Of a stretch of 64,000 bases of DNA, positions 23,440-32,551 are shown one piece after another. How positions within the stretch are numbered: the first letter of the stretch is position 1; the number at the start of each line of letters is the position of its first letter. This stretch comes from Streptomyces neyagawaensis (lineage in GTDB: Bacteria; Actinomycetota; Actinomycetes; Streptomycetales; Streptomycetaceae): positions 1 through 64,000 of the forward strand of contig NZ_JAMGBG010000069.1 of NCBI RefSeq assembly GCF_023516595.1, given 5' to 3'. The position numbers and the translations under genes are program-made. The notes under the pieces were generated by a model. That model was not told where the DNA came from. It ran no database searches and worked only from the letters and a program-made list of their open reading frames with translations.

Positions 23440-25176
23440 GTGATCGAGCCGCACGCCCCCGCACCCCTAGGCGCCCCACCCTCATGGCGCGACCGAGGAG
23501 CCCCCGGCGGCGGCCCCGGTGACGGCCACGACGAGCACGAGGGCACCCCCGGCAGACAGGACAGCACCCCCGGCGGACCCGGCCTCAGCGGTGGACCCGG
23601 CCTCCCCGGCGGAGCCGCCCGGCTCCCCGTCCGCCCCGGTGTCGGTCGCTTTCTCGTGCTCGCCGGTGTCTTCGTCTGCGCCGCCTGCGGACTCGTCTAC
23701 GAACTCCAACTCGTCGCCCTCGCCTCGTACCTGATGGGTGACTCCGTCACCCAGGCCTCCGTCGTCCTCTCCGTCATGGTCTTCGCCATGGGCATCGGCT
23801 CCCTCGCCGCCAAACGCCTCCGCCCCCGCGCGGCCTTCGGATTCGGTGCCATCGAGGCCGCCCTCGCCCTCGTCGGCGGCTCCAGCGCACTCGCGCTGTA
23901 CGCCGCGTTCGCGTGGACCGGCGACTGGGGCGGCGTCTGGGCCTCCGGCTCCCGCTGTCTCCTCGTCGGCTTCTCCCTGGCCATCGGCCTGCTCATCGGC
24001 GCCGAGGTCCCCCTCCTGATGGAGCTGATCCAGCGCATCCGCCGCCAGGACGCGGGCTGCGCGGTCGCCGACCTGTTCGCCGCGGACTACGTCGGCGCCC
24101 TGGTCGGCGGCCTCGCCTTCCCCTTCCTCCTGCTGCCCTGGCTCGGCCAACTGACCGGCGCCCTGCTCACCGGCACGGTCAACGCCCTGGTCGGCGGCGC
24201 CCTCGTCCTCGGCCTGTTCCGCCACGACCTGAGCCGCCGCGCCCGCTGGCTGCTGCTCGGCGCCAACGCCGCCGTCCTCGCCCTGCTCGCCTCGGCCGCC
24301 GTCCACGTCGACGACTTCGAACGCGCCGCCCGACGCGCGGTGTACGGCAGCGACGTCCGCGTCGCGGTGCAGACCGGCGTCCAGGAGATCGTCCTCACCG
24401 GCGGCCGCCGCGGGCGGCCCCTCGCCCTCTTCCTCGACGGCCGTCTGCGCATCAGCGGCCGCGACGAGCACCGCTACCACCGGGCCCTCGTCCACCCCGC
24501 CGTCGACGCGGGCCCGCACGCCCGCGTCCTCGTCCTGGGCGGCGGTGACGGCCTCGCCGCCCGCGAGGTCCTGCGCCACGACGGCGTACGGCGGGTGGAC
24601 GTCGTCGAACTCGACCCGGGCGTGCTGCGTCTCGCCCGCACCGACCCGGCGCTCTCCGCCCTCAACGGCCACGCCTACGACGACGCCCGCGTCCACGCGG
24701 TCACGGCCGACTCCTTCACCTGGCTCCGGCACACCCGCCCGGCCGCCCCGTACGACGTCGTGATCGCCGACCTTCCCGACCCCGGCATCACGGACAGCGC
24801 GAAGCTGTACTCGCAGGAGTTCTACGGCCTCGCCCGCGAGGTCCTCGCCGAGGACGGCCGGCTGGTCGTCCACGCGGGCCCCGTGGCGTCCCGCCGCGAC
24901 GTCTTCTGGACGGTCGACGCCACCCTGCGCGCCGCCGGCCTGCGCACCACGCCCTACCGGGTGGCCGCCCACGCCCCCGGTTTCGTCACCCGCCCCGACC
25001 GCACGGCCCACACCGACCGCGTCCCGCACGACTGGGGCTTCGTCATCGCCACGCACGGCACGATGAGGGCGGGCCGTGCGGTGGACCTCGGCGGCACGGG
25101 CACCCGCCTCGGGGACGCCGACCGTGTCGAAGGGCTGCCGCCGTCGACGCTGGTGCATCCGAGGTACGCCCACTGA
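23440..25176 (+). CDS. Membrane-bound polyamine aminopropyltransferase-like (spermidine synthase) protein
   Basis: The 578-residue protein has a Gly/Pro-rich N-terminus, seven or so membrane helices (about residues 55-290, including CGLVYELQLVALASYL) and a C-terminal Rossmann methyltransferase-like spermidine-synthase domain. That domain has DGRLRISGRDEHRYHRALVHPA, VLVLGGGDGLAAREVL, VDVVELDPGVLRLA and YDVVIADLPDPG, where the GGGDG loop and Asp bind the aminopropyl donor. Such fusions are common in actinomycetes, and the true substrate is often unproven. GTG 23440 fits a leaderless start; the frame is open from 23395. It follows DUF2617. Confidence 0.85.
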   Translation: MIEPHAPAPLGAPPSWRDRGAPGGGPGDGHDEHEGTPGRQDSTPGGPGLSGGPGLPGGAARLPVRPGVGRFLVLAGVFVCAACGLVYELQLVALASYLMGDSVTQASVVLSVMVFAMGIGSLAAKRLRPRAAFGFGAIEAALALVGGSSALALYAAFAWTGDWGGVWASGSRCLLVGFSLAIGLLIGAEVPLLMELIQRIRRQDAGCAVADLFAADYVGALVGGLAFPFLLLPWLGQLTGALLTGTVNALVGGALVLGLFRHDLSRRARWLLLGANAAVLALLASAAVHVDDFERAARRAVYGSDVRVAVQTGVQEIVLTGGRRGRPLALFLDGRLRISGRDEHRYHRALVHPAVDAGPHARVLVLGGGDGLAAREVLRHDGVRRVDVVELDPGVLRLARTDPALSALNGHAYDDARVHAVTADSFTWLRHTRPAAPYDVVIADLPDPGITDSAKLYSQEFYGLAREVLAEDGRLVVHAGPVASRRDVFWTVDATLRAAGLRTTPYRVAAHAPGFVTRPDRTAHTDRVPHDWGFVIATHGTMRAGRAVDLGGTGTRLGDADRVEGLPPSTLVHPRYAH

Positions 25177-25274
25177 ACCGGGCGCGACCGGCCCCGGTGC
25201 CACGGGGGACGTCCGCCGGGGGCGGAACGCGAGCAATCACGCGTTTGTGCGGGTGCGGTGCGGCGACTCGTGGG

Positions 25275-25280
25275 TAGGCT
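25275..25280 (+). promoter_or_regulatory. Leaderless-type -10 box of the SRPBCC gene
   Basis: TAGGCT lies 8 nt before ATG 25289, without a ribosome-binding site between them. Confidence 0.5.
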
Positions 25281-25288
25281 CCCCTGCC

Positions 25289-26464
25289 ATGGAGCATGAG
25301 GTGTTCGTTCCGGTTCATGTCGACCGCCTCCGGGAGGCGCTGTCCGACCCCGAGCGGGTGGCCCGAGCGGTCCCCGGGCTCCAGCATGACGCGGGCACCC
25401 CACCCGTCGCCGGCCGCCTCAAGGTGCGCGCCGCCGGCCACACCATCACCTATCGCGGCGCCCTGCGGGTGTCCGGCGCCGACGACGGCTCGTACGTGGT
25501 CGAGGGCGACGCCACGGAGGTCCGCGGCAGCGGCACCGTGCGGCTCGTCGTGACCATCCGTCTCACCTCCGCCCCCGAGGGCACGACGCTCCACTTCACC
25601 GGCACGGCCACCGCCGACGGCCGCATCACCGAACTCCCCACCGACGCGGTCACCGCCACCACGAGCCGCCTGCTGACCCGCTTCGCGGAGAAGCTGGGGA
25701 AGACGACGAAGGCCGACGAGGACGAGGTCGGGGGCGGGGGCGGGGGCAAGGGCGCAAAGAAACGGGCCGCAGGGAAGGAGAAGAAGCGGGGCGGGAAGGG
25801 GGGTCCGGCGGCTGACGAAGCGGACCAGGGTGGTCGGGGATCGGGATCGGGGGCGGAGGCAGAGACCGCCGCCGAGCCGACGGGGGGACGGCGCACCGCC
25901 GAGCCGTCGGAGAAGGGAGCCGCTCCCGAGGGCGCGGACGGTGGGGTGGCTGAACCCGCGCCTGCCGGGGGACGCGGTGAAGACCTCGACGACACCGGGG
26001 ACCGAGCGGACGCGGCCGACGCGACCCCCGCGGAGGCCGACACCGGCGCTCCTACGGATGCCGGGGCCGAAGCCCCCGCGGACGCGGACACCGGCGCCCC
26101 TTCGGATGACGGCGCCGGGGTCGATGAGGACGACGATGACGATGCCGGGGCCGGTATCGGGGAGGTGCCGCCGGCCTCCGTGTTCGAGGCCGAGGTGCCG
26201 CCGCCCTCGCTGGATCCGTTCGCCGAGGACGACTTCGTGGCCGGGGGTGAGCCGCCCGCCGAGGCCGCGCACGCCCGGCGCACGATGATCGGCCGCAGCG
26301 CCGAAGAGGTCGACCACGCGCCACCGCGCGGCCGCTACGCCCCCGTCCCGGCTCCGGAGACCGGCTCCGTCGGCACGGCCGCCCTCCGCTGGGCCGCCCC
26401 GGCGGCGGCCCTCGCCGTGGCCTCCGCCGTCATCGTGGCCCGGGCCCTGCGCCGACGCCGCTGA
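25289..26464 (+). CDS. SRPBCC (CoxG-like) domain protein with disordered acidic linker and C-terminal membrane anchor
   Basis: The 391-residue protein begins with a CoxG/SRPBCC ligand-binding fold (about 1-145): VFVPVHVDRLREALSDPERVARAVPGLQ, YRGALRVSGADD and LHFTGTATADGRI. A Gly/Lys stretch follows, then roughly 190 residues rich in Asp, Glu, Ala, Gly and Pro that should be disordered, and finally a hydrophobic helix (TAALRWAAPAAALAVASAVIVARAL) ending in basic residues. The anchor topology suggests a tail-anchored membrane protein with the lipid- or cofactor-binding domain in the cytoplasm. The linker contains repeated ADTGAP-type units and probably varies between strains. Confidence 0.75.
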   Translation: MEHEVFVPVHVDRLREALSDPERVARAVPGLQHDAGTPPVAGRLKVRAAGHTITYRGALRVSGADDGSYVVEGDATEVRGSGTVRLVVTIRLTSAPEGTTLHFTGTATADGRITELPTDAVTATTSRLLTRFAEKLGKTTKADEDEVGGGGGGKGAKKRAAGKEKKRGGKGGPAADEADQGGRGSGSGAEAETAAEPTGGRRTAEPSEKGAAPEGADGGVAEPAPAGGRGEDLDDTGDRADAADATPAEADTGAPTDAGAEAPADADTGAPSDDGAGVDEDDDDDAGAGIGEVPPASVFEAEVPPPSLDPFAEDDFVAGGEPPAEAAHARRTMIGRSAEEVDHAPPRGRYAPVPAPETGSVGTAALRWAAPAAALAVASAVIVARALRRRR

Positions 26465-26474
26465 AGGGCTCCGC

Positions 26475-26693
26475 CTACGCGCCCAGGCCGAGCAGGGCTA
26501 TCTCCAGCGGGAGCACCGGGCGCTCGGGCAGGGCGGGCGGTTCCTCACCGCGACCCGTGTGCGTGGGCGGAACCGGACGCAGCCCCCGGATGCCCTCGGC
26601 GGCCCATCCCGCGTCCGTCGGCGGCAGCGACAACGTCAGACGCCGCCCGTCCGCCAGTGTGGTCTCGAGCTTGGTCGTGTCGTCCGCCTGCAT
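26475..26693 (-). CDS. Small conserved hypothetical protein
   Basis: The 72-residue product begins MQADDTTKLETTLADGRRLTLSLPP and ends in a hydrophobic EIALLGLGA. The ATG at 26693 has GAGGCGG 6 nt upstream, better than the in-frame ATG at 26726. The convergent SRPBCC gene ends 10 bp away. I cannot assign a family. Length, a proper ribosome-binding site and plausible codon use support a real gene, but it is short. Confidence 0.5.
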   Translation of the reverse strand: MQADDTTKLETTLADGRRLTLSLPPTDAGWAAEGIRGLRPVPPTHTGRGEEPPALPERPVLPLEIALLGLGA

Positions 26694-26776
26694 GACAAAC
26701 CGCCTCTCGTCGCGTACCACGAACATCGAGCCTCACGGGGTAAGACGCCCACGTGAGGCCAGGAGTTCCTAGGCCG

Positions 26777-27350
26777 GAGCCACCACGGCCCCGGACCGCC
26801 GGGGCCCTGTGCCCGGGAGGGCCGCGCTGCCATGGCCCCGGACCGCCGGGGCCCCGTACTGCCGGAGTCCCGTGACTGCGAGGTCCGAGCTGCCACGGCC
26901 CCGGACCGCCGAGGCCGGAGCCCACGGCCCCGGACCGCCGGGGCCCCGTGCCGCTGGAGTCCCGTGCCTGGGAGGGCCGCGCTGCCATGGCCCCGGAGCG
27001 CCGAGGCCCCGTACTGCCGGAGTCCCGTGACTGGGAGGGCCGCGCTGCCATGGCCCCGGAGCGCCGAGGCCCCGTACTGCCGGAGTCCCGTGACTGCGAG
27101 GTCCGAGCTGCCACGGCCCTGGACCGCCGAGGCCGAGCCGCCACGGCCCCGGAGCGCTGGGTCCCCGTACTGCTGGAGTCCCGTGACTGCGAGGCCCGAG
27201 CTGCCACGGCCCTGGACCGCCGAGGCCGAGCCGCCACGGCCCCGGAGCGCTGGGTCCCCGTACTGCTGGAGTCCCGTGACTGCGAGGCCCGAGCTGCCAC
27301 GGCCCTGGACCGCCGAGGCCGAGCCGCCACGGCCTCGGACCGCCGAACCC
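26777..27350. repeat. Tandem minisatellite with 63-bp and 93-bp periods
   Basis: The block is built from variants of CCCGGACCGCCGAGGCC and CCCGTACTGCCGGAGTCCCG. In 26986-27110 the period is 63 bp; from about 27093 to 27340 it changes to 93 bp with three nearly identical copies. Because both periods are multiples of three, open frames of hundreds of codons exist on both strands, but none resembles a protein family. The wider gap 26694-27767 holds nothing else that I could support, apart from the -10 box of the following gene. Confidence 0.85.
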
Positions 27351-27754
27351 CGTATCGCCGGAGCCCGTGCCTCCGTGGCCCCGTGCCGCCCGGATCCCGC
27401 GGCCTCCGGGCCGCGTGTATGCGGGACCCTCGCTCCCTCAACCCCGTGCGTGCTCCGCCTCTTCCCTCCGCGGCCCCGTTCCTCCAGCCCCCGTCTCTTC
27501 CGTGGCCCCGTCCTCTCACGCCCGCCGTTCCCCCGGAACCTCCGTCTGCCCATGCCCTCGTTGCCTCACGGTCTCCGTCATCCGACGCTCCCGTTGTCGT
27601 CGGTCTCTGTCCTCCGATGCCCCCGGTTGAGCCACGCCCCCCGTTCTTCCGCGCCGCATGTCTTGGCTTCTCGGCGCACCGTCAAATCCCCTTTGCTCCC
27701 TGCTCCTTGGCCGGCCTGGGTCATGTCGGCGGGAGCCCGAGTGGCAACCCCCAG

Positions 27755-27760
27755 TAGGGT
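27755..27760 (+). promoter_or_regulatory. Leaderless-type -10 box of the aldose-epimerase gene
   Basis: TAGGGT lies 7 nt before GTG 27768 and no ribosome-binding site is present. Confidence 0.5.
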
Positions 27761-27767
27761 CGACAGC

Positions 27768-28562
27768 GTGAGTAGCGAAGAGATCACGTTGGCCGCGGCC
27801 GACGCGCAGGCGGTGCTGGCCCCGGCCAACGGCGGACGTGTGGCGGGGCTACGGATCGACGGGCTCGAACTCCTGCGCCAGGGCGAGCGGTTCGGCTGCT
27901 TCCCGATGGTCCCCTGGTGCGGCCGGGTCCGCGACGGCCGCTTCCTCAGCGGCGGTGCCGTCCAGCAGATGCCCCTCAACGCCCCGCCCCACGCCATCCA
28001 CGGCACCACGCGCGAGAGCCCCTGGCGGGTCGCGAGCCACACCGACACCGAGGCCGTCCTCACGTACGACCTCGTCGACCCGTGGCCGTACCCCGGCCGT
28101 GTCACCCAGGTGTTCACGCTCACCCCGGACGCCCTCACCCTCACCATGTCCGTGGAGACGTACGAGTCGTCCTTCCCGGCCCAGATCGGCTGGCACCCCT
28201 GGTTCAACCGCACCCTGGGCGACGGCGGCGAGGACGTACGGCTCGACTTCGCCCCCGCCTGGCAGGAGGAGCGCGGCGCCGACCACCTCCCCACCGGCCA
28301 CCGGATCGACCCGAGGCCCGGTCCCTGGGACGACTGCTTCGGCATGCCCGACGGCGTCGACGTCACCCTCACCTGGCCCGGCCGGCTGGAACTGAAGGTG
28401 GCCTCGCGGGAGGAGTGGGTCGTCGTCTACGACGAGCAGGCGGAGGCCGTGTGCGTCGAACCCCAGACCGGCCCGCCCAACGGCCTCAACACCCACCCCC
28501 GGCTGGTCACGCCCATCGACCCGCTGGAGGCGGCCACGACCTGGAGCTGGCGCAGGTTGTGA
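27768..28562 (+). CDS. Aldose 1-epimerase family protein
   Basis: The 264-residue protein has the galactose-mutarotase-like beta-sandwich: LAPANGGRVAGLRIDGLELLRQ, GCFPMVPWCGRVRDGRF, NAPPHAIHGTTRESPW (first catalytic His), IGWHPWFNRTLGDG (second His), and VCVEPQTGPPNGLN near the end, where the Glu acts as base. It should interconvert sugar anomers or bind a related hexose-phosphate. Although the frame is open upstream through the minisatellite, the GTG at 27768 with its TAGGGT box marks the start. pyrE follows 34 bp downstream. Confidence 0.88.
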   Translation: MSSEEITLAAADAQAVLAPANGGRVAGLRIDGLELLRQGERFGCFPMVPWCGRVRDGRFLSGGAVQQMPLNAPPHAIHGTTRESPWRVASHTDTEAVLTYDLVDPWPYPGRVTQVFTLTPDALTLTMSVETYESSFPAQIGWHPWFNRTLGDGGEDVRLDFAPAWQEERGADHLPTGHRIDPRPGPWDDCFGMPDGVDVTLTWPGRLELKVASREEWVVVYDEQAEAVCVEPQTGPPNGLNTHPRLVTPIDPLEAATTWSWRRL

Positions 28563-28583
28563 GGGCGGGCGGAACGACCCCCT

Positions 28584-28589
28584 TAAGCT
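28584..28589 (+). promoter_or_regulatory. Leaderless-type -10 box of pyrE
   Basis: TAAGCT lies 7 nt before ATG 28597, with GGCTGCC between and no usable ribosome-binding site. Confidence 0.5.
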
Positions 28590-28596
28590 GGCTGCC

Positions 28597-29151
28597 ATGA
28601 CTGACGTGGACGTTCGCGGCTCGCTGCTGCGGCAGATCAAGGACAAGGCCGTGGTGCACGGCAAGGTGACCCTGTCGTCGGGTCTGGAGGCGGACTACTA
28701 CGTCGACCTGCGCCGCGTCACCCTCGACGGCGAGGCCGCCCCGCTGGTCGGGCAGGTGCTGCTCGACCTGACCGCCGACCTCGACTTCGACGCGGTCGGC
28801 GGTCTCACCATGGGCGCCGACCCGGTGGCCGCCGCGATGCTGCACGCCGCCGCCGCGCGGGGCCGCAGGCTCGACGCGTTCGTGGTCCGCAAGGCGGCCA
28901 AGGCGCACGGGCTGCAGCGCCGGGTCGAGGGGCCGGACATCGCGGGCCGTCGCGTCCTCGTCGTCGAGGACACCTCCACCACCGGCGGCTCCCCGCTGAC
29001 CGCCGTCGAGGCCGTCCGGGAGGCCGGGGCCGAGGTCGTCGCCGTCGCCACCATCGTGGACCGTGCGACCGGCGCCGCCGAGAAGATCGAGCAGGGCGCC
29101 GGGGTCCCGTACCGGTTCGCGTTCTCGAAGGACGAGCTGGGTCTCGACTGA
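28597..29151 (+). CDS. pyrE: Orotate phosphoribosyltransferase
   Basis: The 184-residue protein has the type I phosphoribosyltransferase fold with HGKVTLSSGLEADYYVDLRRVT at the N-terminus (orotate-binding hood), GGLTMGADPVAAAM, and the PRPP loop VLVVEDTSTTGGSPLTAVEA, in which the usual D-D/E-V-x-T-T-G-x-S appears as E-D-T-S-T-T-G-G-S. It converts orotate and PRPP to OMP in pyrimidine synthesis. It is followed by fba 174 bp later, a familiar neighbourhood in Streptomyces. The start looks leaderless. Confidence 0.95.
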   Translation: MTDVDVRGSLLRQIKDKAVVHGKVTLSSGLEADYYVDLRRVTLDGEAAPLVGQVLLDLTADLDFDAVGGLTMGADPVAAAMLHAAAARGRRLDAFVVRKAAKAHGLQRRVEGPDIAGRRVLVVEDTSTTGGSPLTAVEAVREAGAEVVAVATIVDRATGAAEKIEQGAGVPYRFAFSKDELGLD

Positions 29152-29325
29152 GGCCGGTCCGTCCTGTCCGTCGTATAAACACCAAGGTCAGGGGTTACCG
29201 CACAGTTTCGGACACCCTGGCCGGAGCATCCGGTCCCGTCTGGAAAGATGGGGCCGACGATGATGTCGCAACCCTAGGTCAGGGCTCGTAAGCACAACGC
29301 CACCCGCACATACAAGGAGCGGACC

Positions 29326-30348
29326 ATGCCCATCGCAACCCCCGAGGTCTACAACGAGATGCTCGACCGGGCGAAGGCAGGAAAGTTCGCCTACCCGGCC
29401 ATCAACGTGACCTCGTCCCAGACCTTGCACGCCGCGCTGCGCGGTTTCGCGGAGGCGGAGAGCGACGGCATCATCCAGGTCTCGACCGGCGGTGCCGAGT
29501 TCCTGGGCGGCCAGTACAACAAGGACATGGTCACCGGCGCCGTCGCCCTGGCCGAGTTCGCCCACATCGTCGCCAAGAAGTACGACATCACGGTCGCGCT
29601 GCACACGGACCACTGCCCGAAGGACAAGCTCGACAGCTACGTGCGTCCGCTGCTCGCGGTGTCGGAGGAGCGCGTCGCCCGCGGCGAGAACCCCCTCTTC
29701 CAGTCCCACATGTGGGACGGCTCCGCGGAGACCCTCGCCGACAACCTGAAGATCGCCCAGGAGCTGCTCGCCCGCGCCGCCGCCGCGAAGATCATCCTCG
29801 AGGTCGAGATCACCCCGACCGGCGGTGAGGAGGACGGCGTCTCCCACGAGATCAACGACTCCCTCTACACGACGGTCGACGACGCGATCCGCACCGCCGA
29901 GGCCCTCGGCCTGGGCGAGAAGGGCCGCTACCTGCTGGCCGCGTCCTTCGGCAACGTGCACGGCGTGTACAAGCCGGGCAACGTCGTGCTGCGCCCGGAC
30001 CTCCTGAAGGAGCTGAACGAGGGCGTCGCCGCCCGCTTCGGCAAGGAGTCCCCGTTCGACTTCGTCTTCCACGGCGGCTCCGGCTCCACGGAGGAGGAGA
30101 TCCGCACGGCCCTGGAGAACGGCGTCGTCAAGATGAACATCGACACCGACACGCAGTACGCCTTCACACGTCCGGTCGCCGGGCACATGTTCCAGAACTA
30201 CGACGGTGTCCTGAAGGTCGACGGCGAGGTCGGCAACAAGAAGACCTACGACCCCCGCACCTGGGGCAAGCTCGCGGAGGCCGGCATGGCCGCCCGCGTC
30301 GTCGAGGCCTGCAACAACCTCCGCTCCGCGGGCACGAAGATCAAGTAA
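29326..30348 (+). CDS. fba: Class II fructose-bisphosphate aldolase
   Basis: The 340-residue enzyme belongs to the Zn-dependent aldolases: FAYPAINVTSSQTLHAALRGFAEAESDGIIQVS, the zinc-site motif VALHTDHCPKDKLDSYV, LEVEITPTGGEEDG, AASFGNVHGVYKPGNV with a second zinc His, and the phosphate-binding FVFHGGSGSTEEEI. It cleaves fructose-1,6-bisphosphate in glycolysis and works in reverse in gluconeogenesis. AAGGAG sits 6 nt before the ATG, so this gene, unlike its neighbours, has a conventional leader. A strong hairpin follows the stop. Confidence 0.97.
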   Translation: MPIATPEVYNEMLDRAKAGKFAYPAINVTSSQTLHAALRGFAEAESDGIIQVSTGGAEFLGGQYNKDMVTGAVALAEFAHIVAKKYDITVALHTDHCPKDKLDSYVRPLLAVSEERVARGENPLFQSHMWDGSAETLADNLKIAQELLARAAAAKIILEVEITPTGGEEDGVSHEINDSLYTTVDDAIRTAEALGLGEKGRYLLAASFGNVHGVYKPGNVVLRPDLLKELNEGVAARFGKESPFDFVFHGGSGSTEEEIRTALENGVVKMNIDTDTQYAFTRPVAGHMFQNYDGVLKVDGEVGNKKTYDPRTWGKLAEAGMAARVVEACNNLRSAGTKIK

Positions 30349-30374
30349 CCCGTCGTCCGACGGTTGCTCCGCGA

Positions 30375-30406
30375 CTGCCCGCAGCCCGACGCAGGGTTGC
30401 GGGCAG
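30375..30406 (+). terminator. Hairpin terminator of fba
   Basis: CTGCCCGCA (30375-30383) pairs with TGCGGGCAG (30398-30406), extended by CCC/GGG past one mismatch. It lies 26 bp after the fba stop. Confidence 0.75.
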
Positions 30407-30411
30407 CCGCC

Positions 30412-30640
30412 GTTTCCGGCCGGGTGTCCGGGCGGGTGTCCGGCCCGCGCTTCCGGCCCACCTGTCTGGCCCGGGTGTCCGGCCCCGCGTTTCCGCCCGC
30501 GTGCCCGGCTGGCGCTTCCGCCCGCGTGTCCGGCTGGCGTTTCCGGCCGCGTGTCTGGCCGCGGGTCTGGCCGGGTGTCCGGCTGGCGTTTCCGGCCGCG
30601 TGTCCGGGCCCGCCTCGGTCGCGGGGGTCCCTTCCCCCGG
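30412..30640. repeat. Degenerate GTGTCCGG-type minisatellite
   Basis: The interval between fba and the MFS gene is filled with variants of GTGTCCGGCTGGCGTTTCCGGCC. Two near-identical copies start at about 30526 and 30576. It contains no ribosome-binding site or coding signal that I trust. Confidence 0.7.
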
Positions 30641-30686
30641 CCGCCGCCCCCTGGCCCGAACAGCCCCCGCGCGGGATGATCCCTGC

Positions 30687-32162
30687 ATGGCCGACGTACG
30701 GCTCGCCTCCACTCAGGGCAAGTGGATCCTCCTCACCACGGTCCTCGGATCGAGCATGGCCATGGTGGACTCGACGGTCGTCAACGTCGCCCTTCCCCGG
30801 ATGGGGCGCGACCTGGACGCGGACCTCGCCGCCCTCCAGTGGACCGTCAACGCGTACATGCTCACCCTCGCCGGTCTGATCCTCCTCGGCGGTGCCCTCG
30901 GCGACCGGTTCGGCCGCCGCAGGATCTTCGTGCTGGGCGTGGTGTGGTTCGCCTCGGCGTCCCTCCTGTGCGGTATCGCCCCCGACGCGGCCGTACTGAT
31001 CGCCGCCCGAGCCCTCCAGGGCGTCGGCGGCGCCCTCCTCACCCCCGGCTCCCTCGCCCTCATCCAGGCCTCCTTCCACCCCGACGACCGGGCGCGGGCG
31101 GTGGGCCTGTGGTCCGGTTTCGGCGGCATCGGCGCGGCCGTCGGCCCCTTCCTCGGCGGCTGGCTCGTGGACGGCCCCGGCTGGCGCTGGGTCTTCCTCC
31201 TGAACGTCCCCCTCGCCCTGCTCTGCGTCCCGATCGCCCTGCGCCACGTGCCGGAGTCCGGCGACGGCCGCACCCACGGCCGGGGCTTCGACGTGCTCGG
31301 CGCGGCCCTCGGCGCCCTGTGCCTGGCCTTCGTCACCTACGCGCTGATCGAGGCGGAGACGGGCTCGGTCCCGGTCGTCGTCGCGGCCGTGGCCGGTGTC
31401 GCGACGGGCGTGGCCTTCGTCCGGGTCGAGCGCAGCCGCCCCGACCCGATGATGCCGCCGGAGATCTTCGCGTCCCGCCAGTTCACGGCGGTCAACATCG
31501 TCACCCTGTTCGTGTACGCGGCGTTCAGCGGCTTCTTCTTCCTCGCCGCGCTCCAGCTCCAGGTGGTCTCCGGGTACTCGGCGCTCGCCGCCGGCACGGC
31601 CCTGCTCCCCATCACCGTCCTGATGCTGCTGCTCTCCTCCCGGGCGGGCGCCCTCGGTGAACGCATCGGCCCGCGCATCCCCCTCACCGTCGGCCCCGTG
31701 CTGTGCGCCGCGGGCGTCCTGCTGATGCTGCGGGTGGGCCCCGACGCCTCGTACCCGACGGACGTGCTGCCCGCGCTCCTCGTCATGGGCCTGGGCATGG
31801 TCACCCTCGTGGCGCCGCTGACGGCCACGGTGCTCGCCTCCGTCTCCACCGAGCACGCGGGCCTCGCCAGCGGCATCAACAACGCCGCCGCCCGCGCCGC
31901 CGGCCTCATCGCGGTGGCCGCGCTCCCGTTGATCGCCGGGATGGGTCCGGAGGCGTACCGGGACCCCGCCCAGTTCGACGACGCGTTCACCACGGCCATG
32001 CCGGTCTGCGCGGGCCTGCTCCTGGCCGCGGCGGCCCTGGCCTTCACCACGGTCCGCCGCCCGCCCGCCGACTGCCACCACCCCGAGTGCCGCACCCACG
32101 CCTCGGTGACGGCACCCCCACTGGAGGGCGAACCGGGCAGGCCGGGCCACGCCGGGGCGTGA
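30687..32162 (+). CDS. MFS drug:H+ antiporter (DHA2/EmrB-QacA family)
   Basis: The 491-residue protein has about 14 membrane helices and the DHA2 signatures: STVVNVALPRMGRDLDADLAALQWTVNAYMLTLAGLILLGGALGDRFGRRR (motif A), RALQGVGGALLTPGSLALI (motif C-like), and LASGINNAAARAAGLIAVAALP late in the sequence. It should export toxic or self-made small molecules. The C-terminus (DCHHPECRTHASV) has a His/Cys cluster of unclear meaning. No regulator is adjacent. ATG 30687 has GATGAT 6 nt upstream and no ribosome-binding site, so it may be leaderless. Confidence 0.9.
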   Translation: MADVRLASTQGKWILLTTVLGSSMAMVDSTVVNVALPRMGRDLDADLAALQWTVNAYMLTLAGLILLGGALGDRFGRRRIFVLGVVWFASASLLCGIAPDAAVLIAARALQGVGGALLTPGSLALIQASFHPDDRARAVGLWSGFGGIGAAVGPFLGGWLVDGPGWRWVFLLNVPLALLCVPIALRHVPESGDGRTHGRGFDVLGAALGALCLAFVTYALIEAETGSVPVVVAAVAGVATGVAFVRVERSRPDPMMPPEIFASRQFTAVNIVTLFVYAAFSGFFFLAALQLQVVSGYSALAAGTALLPITVLMLLLSSRAGALGERIGPRIPLTVGPVLCAAGVLLMLRVGPDASYPTDVLPALLVMGLGMVTLVAPLTATVLASVSTEHAGLASGINNAAARAAGLIAVAALPLIAGMGPEAYRDPAQFDDAFTTAMPVCAGLLLAAAALAFTTVRRPPADCHHPECRTHASVTAPPLEGEPGRPGHAGA

Positions 32163-32167
32163 GGGCC

Positions 32168-32500
32168 GCGTGCCGTTCCAGGTGCCGATTCCGCGTGCCG
32201 ATTCCGCGTGCCGATTCCGCGTGCCGGTCCCGTGCGCCGGTCCCGTGCGCCGGTCCCGTGCGCCGGTCCCACATGGCGTGCGCCCGTTCCGTGTGCCGGT
32301 CGGGGCGTCGGTACTGCGTGGTGGCCTGTTCCGTGTGCCGGTACGGGCGTCGGTGTCGCGTGGCGGCCCGTTCCGTGCGCCGGTCCCGGGCGTCGGTGAC
32401 GCGTGGCCGCCCGTTCCGTGCGCCGGTCCGGGCGTCGGTGACGCGTGGCCGCCCGTTTCGTATGCCGGTCCGGGAGTGTGGTCTCACGGTGGCCGGGGGC
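32168..32500. repeat. Compound minisatellite, 13-bp then 42-bp units
   Basis: The block opens with three copies of CGTGCCGATTCCG (13 bp) and four of GTGCGCCGGTCCC. It then passes into five copies of a 42-bp unit whose GTTCCGTG/GTTTCGTA core starts at 32286, 32328, 32370, 32413 and 32455. It lies between the MFS and DUF3151 genes and yields spurious open frames on both strands. Confidence 0.85.
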
Positions 32501-32551
32501 CGTCGCCCCACCCGGCGTTTCCGCCTCCCCCGATGGGCCAGACTGGAACCC

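Noticed and set aside
26832..27767. Long open frames on both strands through the minisatellite, including an N-terminal extension of the epimerase
   Set aside because: They result from repeats whose lengths are multiples of three. The peptides are low-complexity in all frames, and a TAGGGT box with GTG at 27768 marks the real start.
32170..32551. Open frames across the 13/42-bp repeat array on both strands
   Set aside because: They are repeat-derived, have no ribosome-binding site, and read as basic low-complexity sequence.
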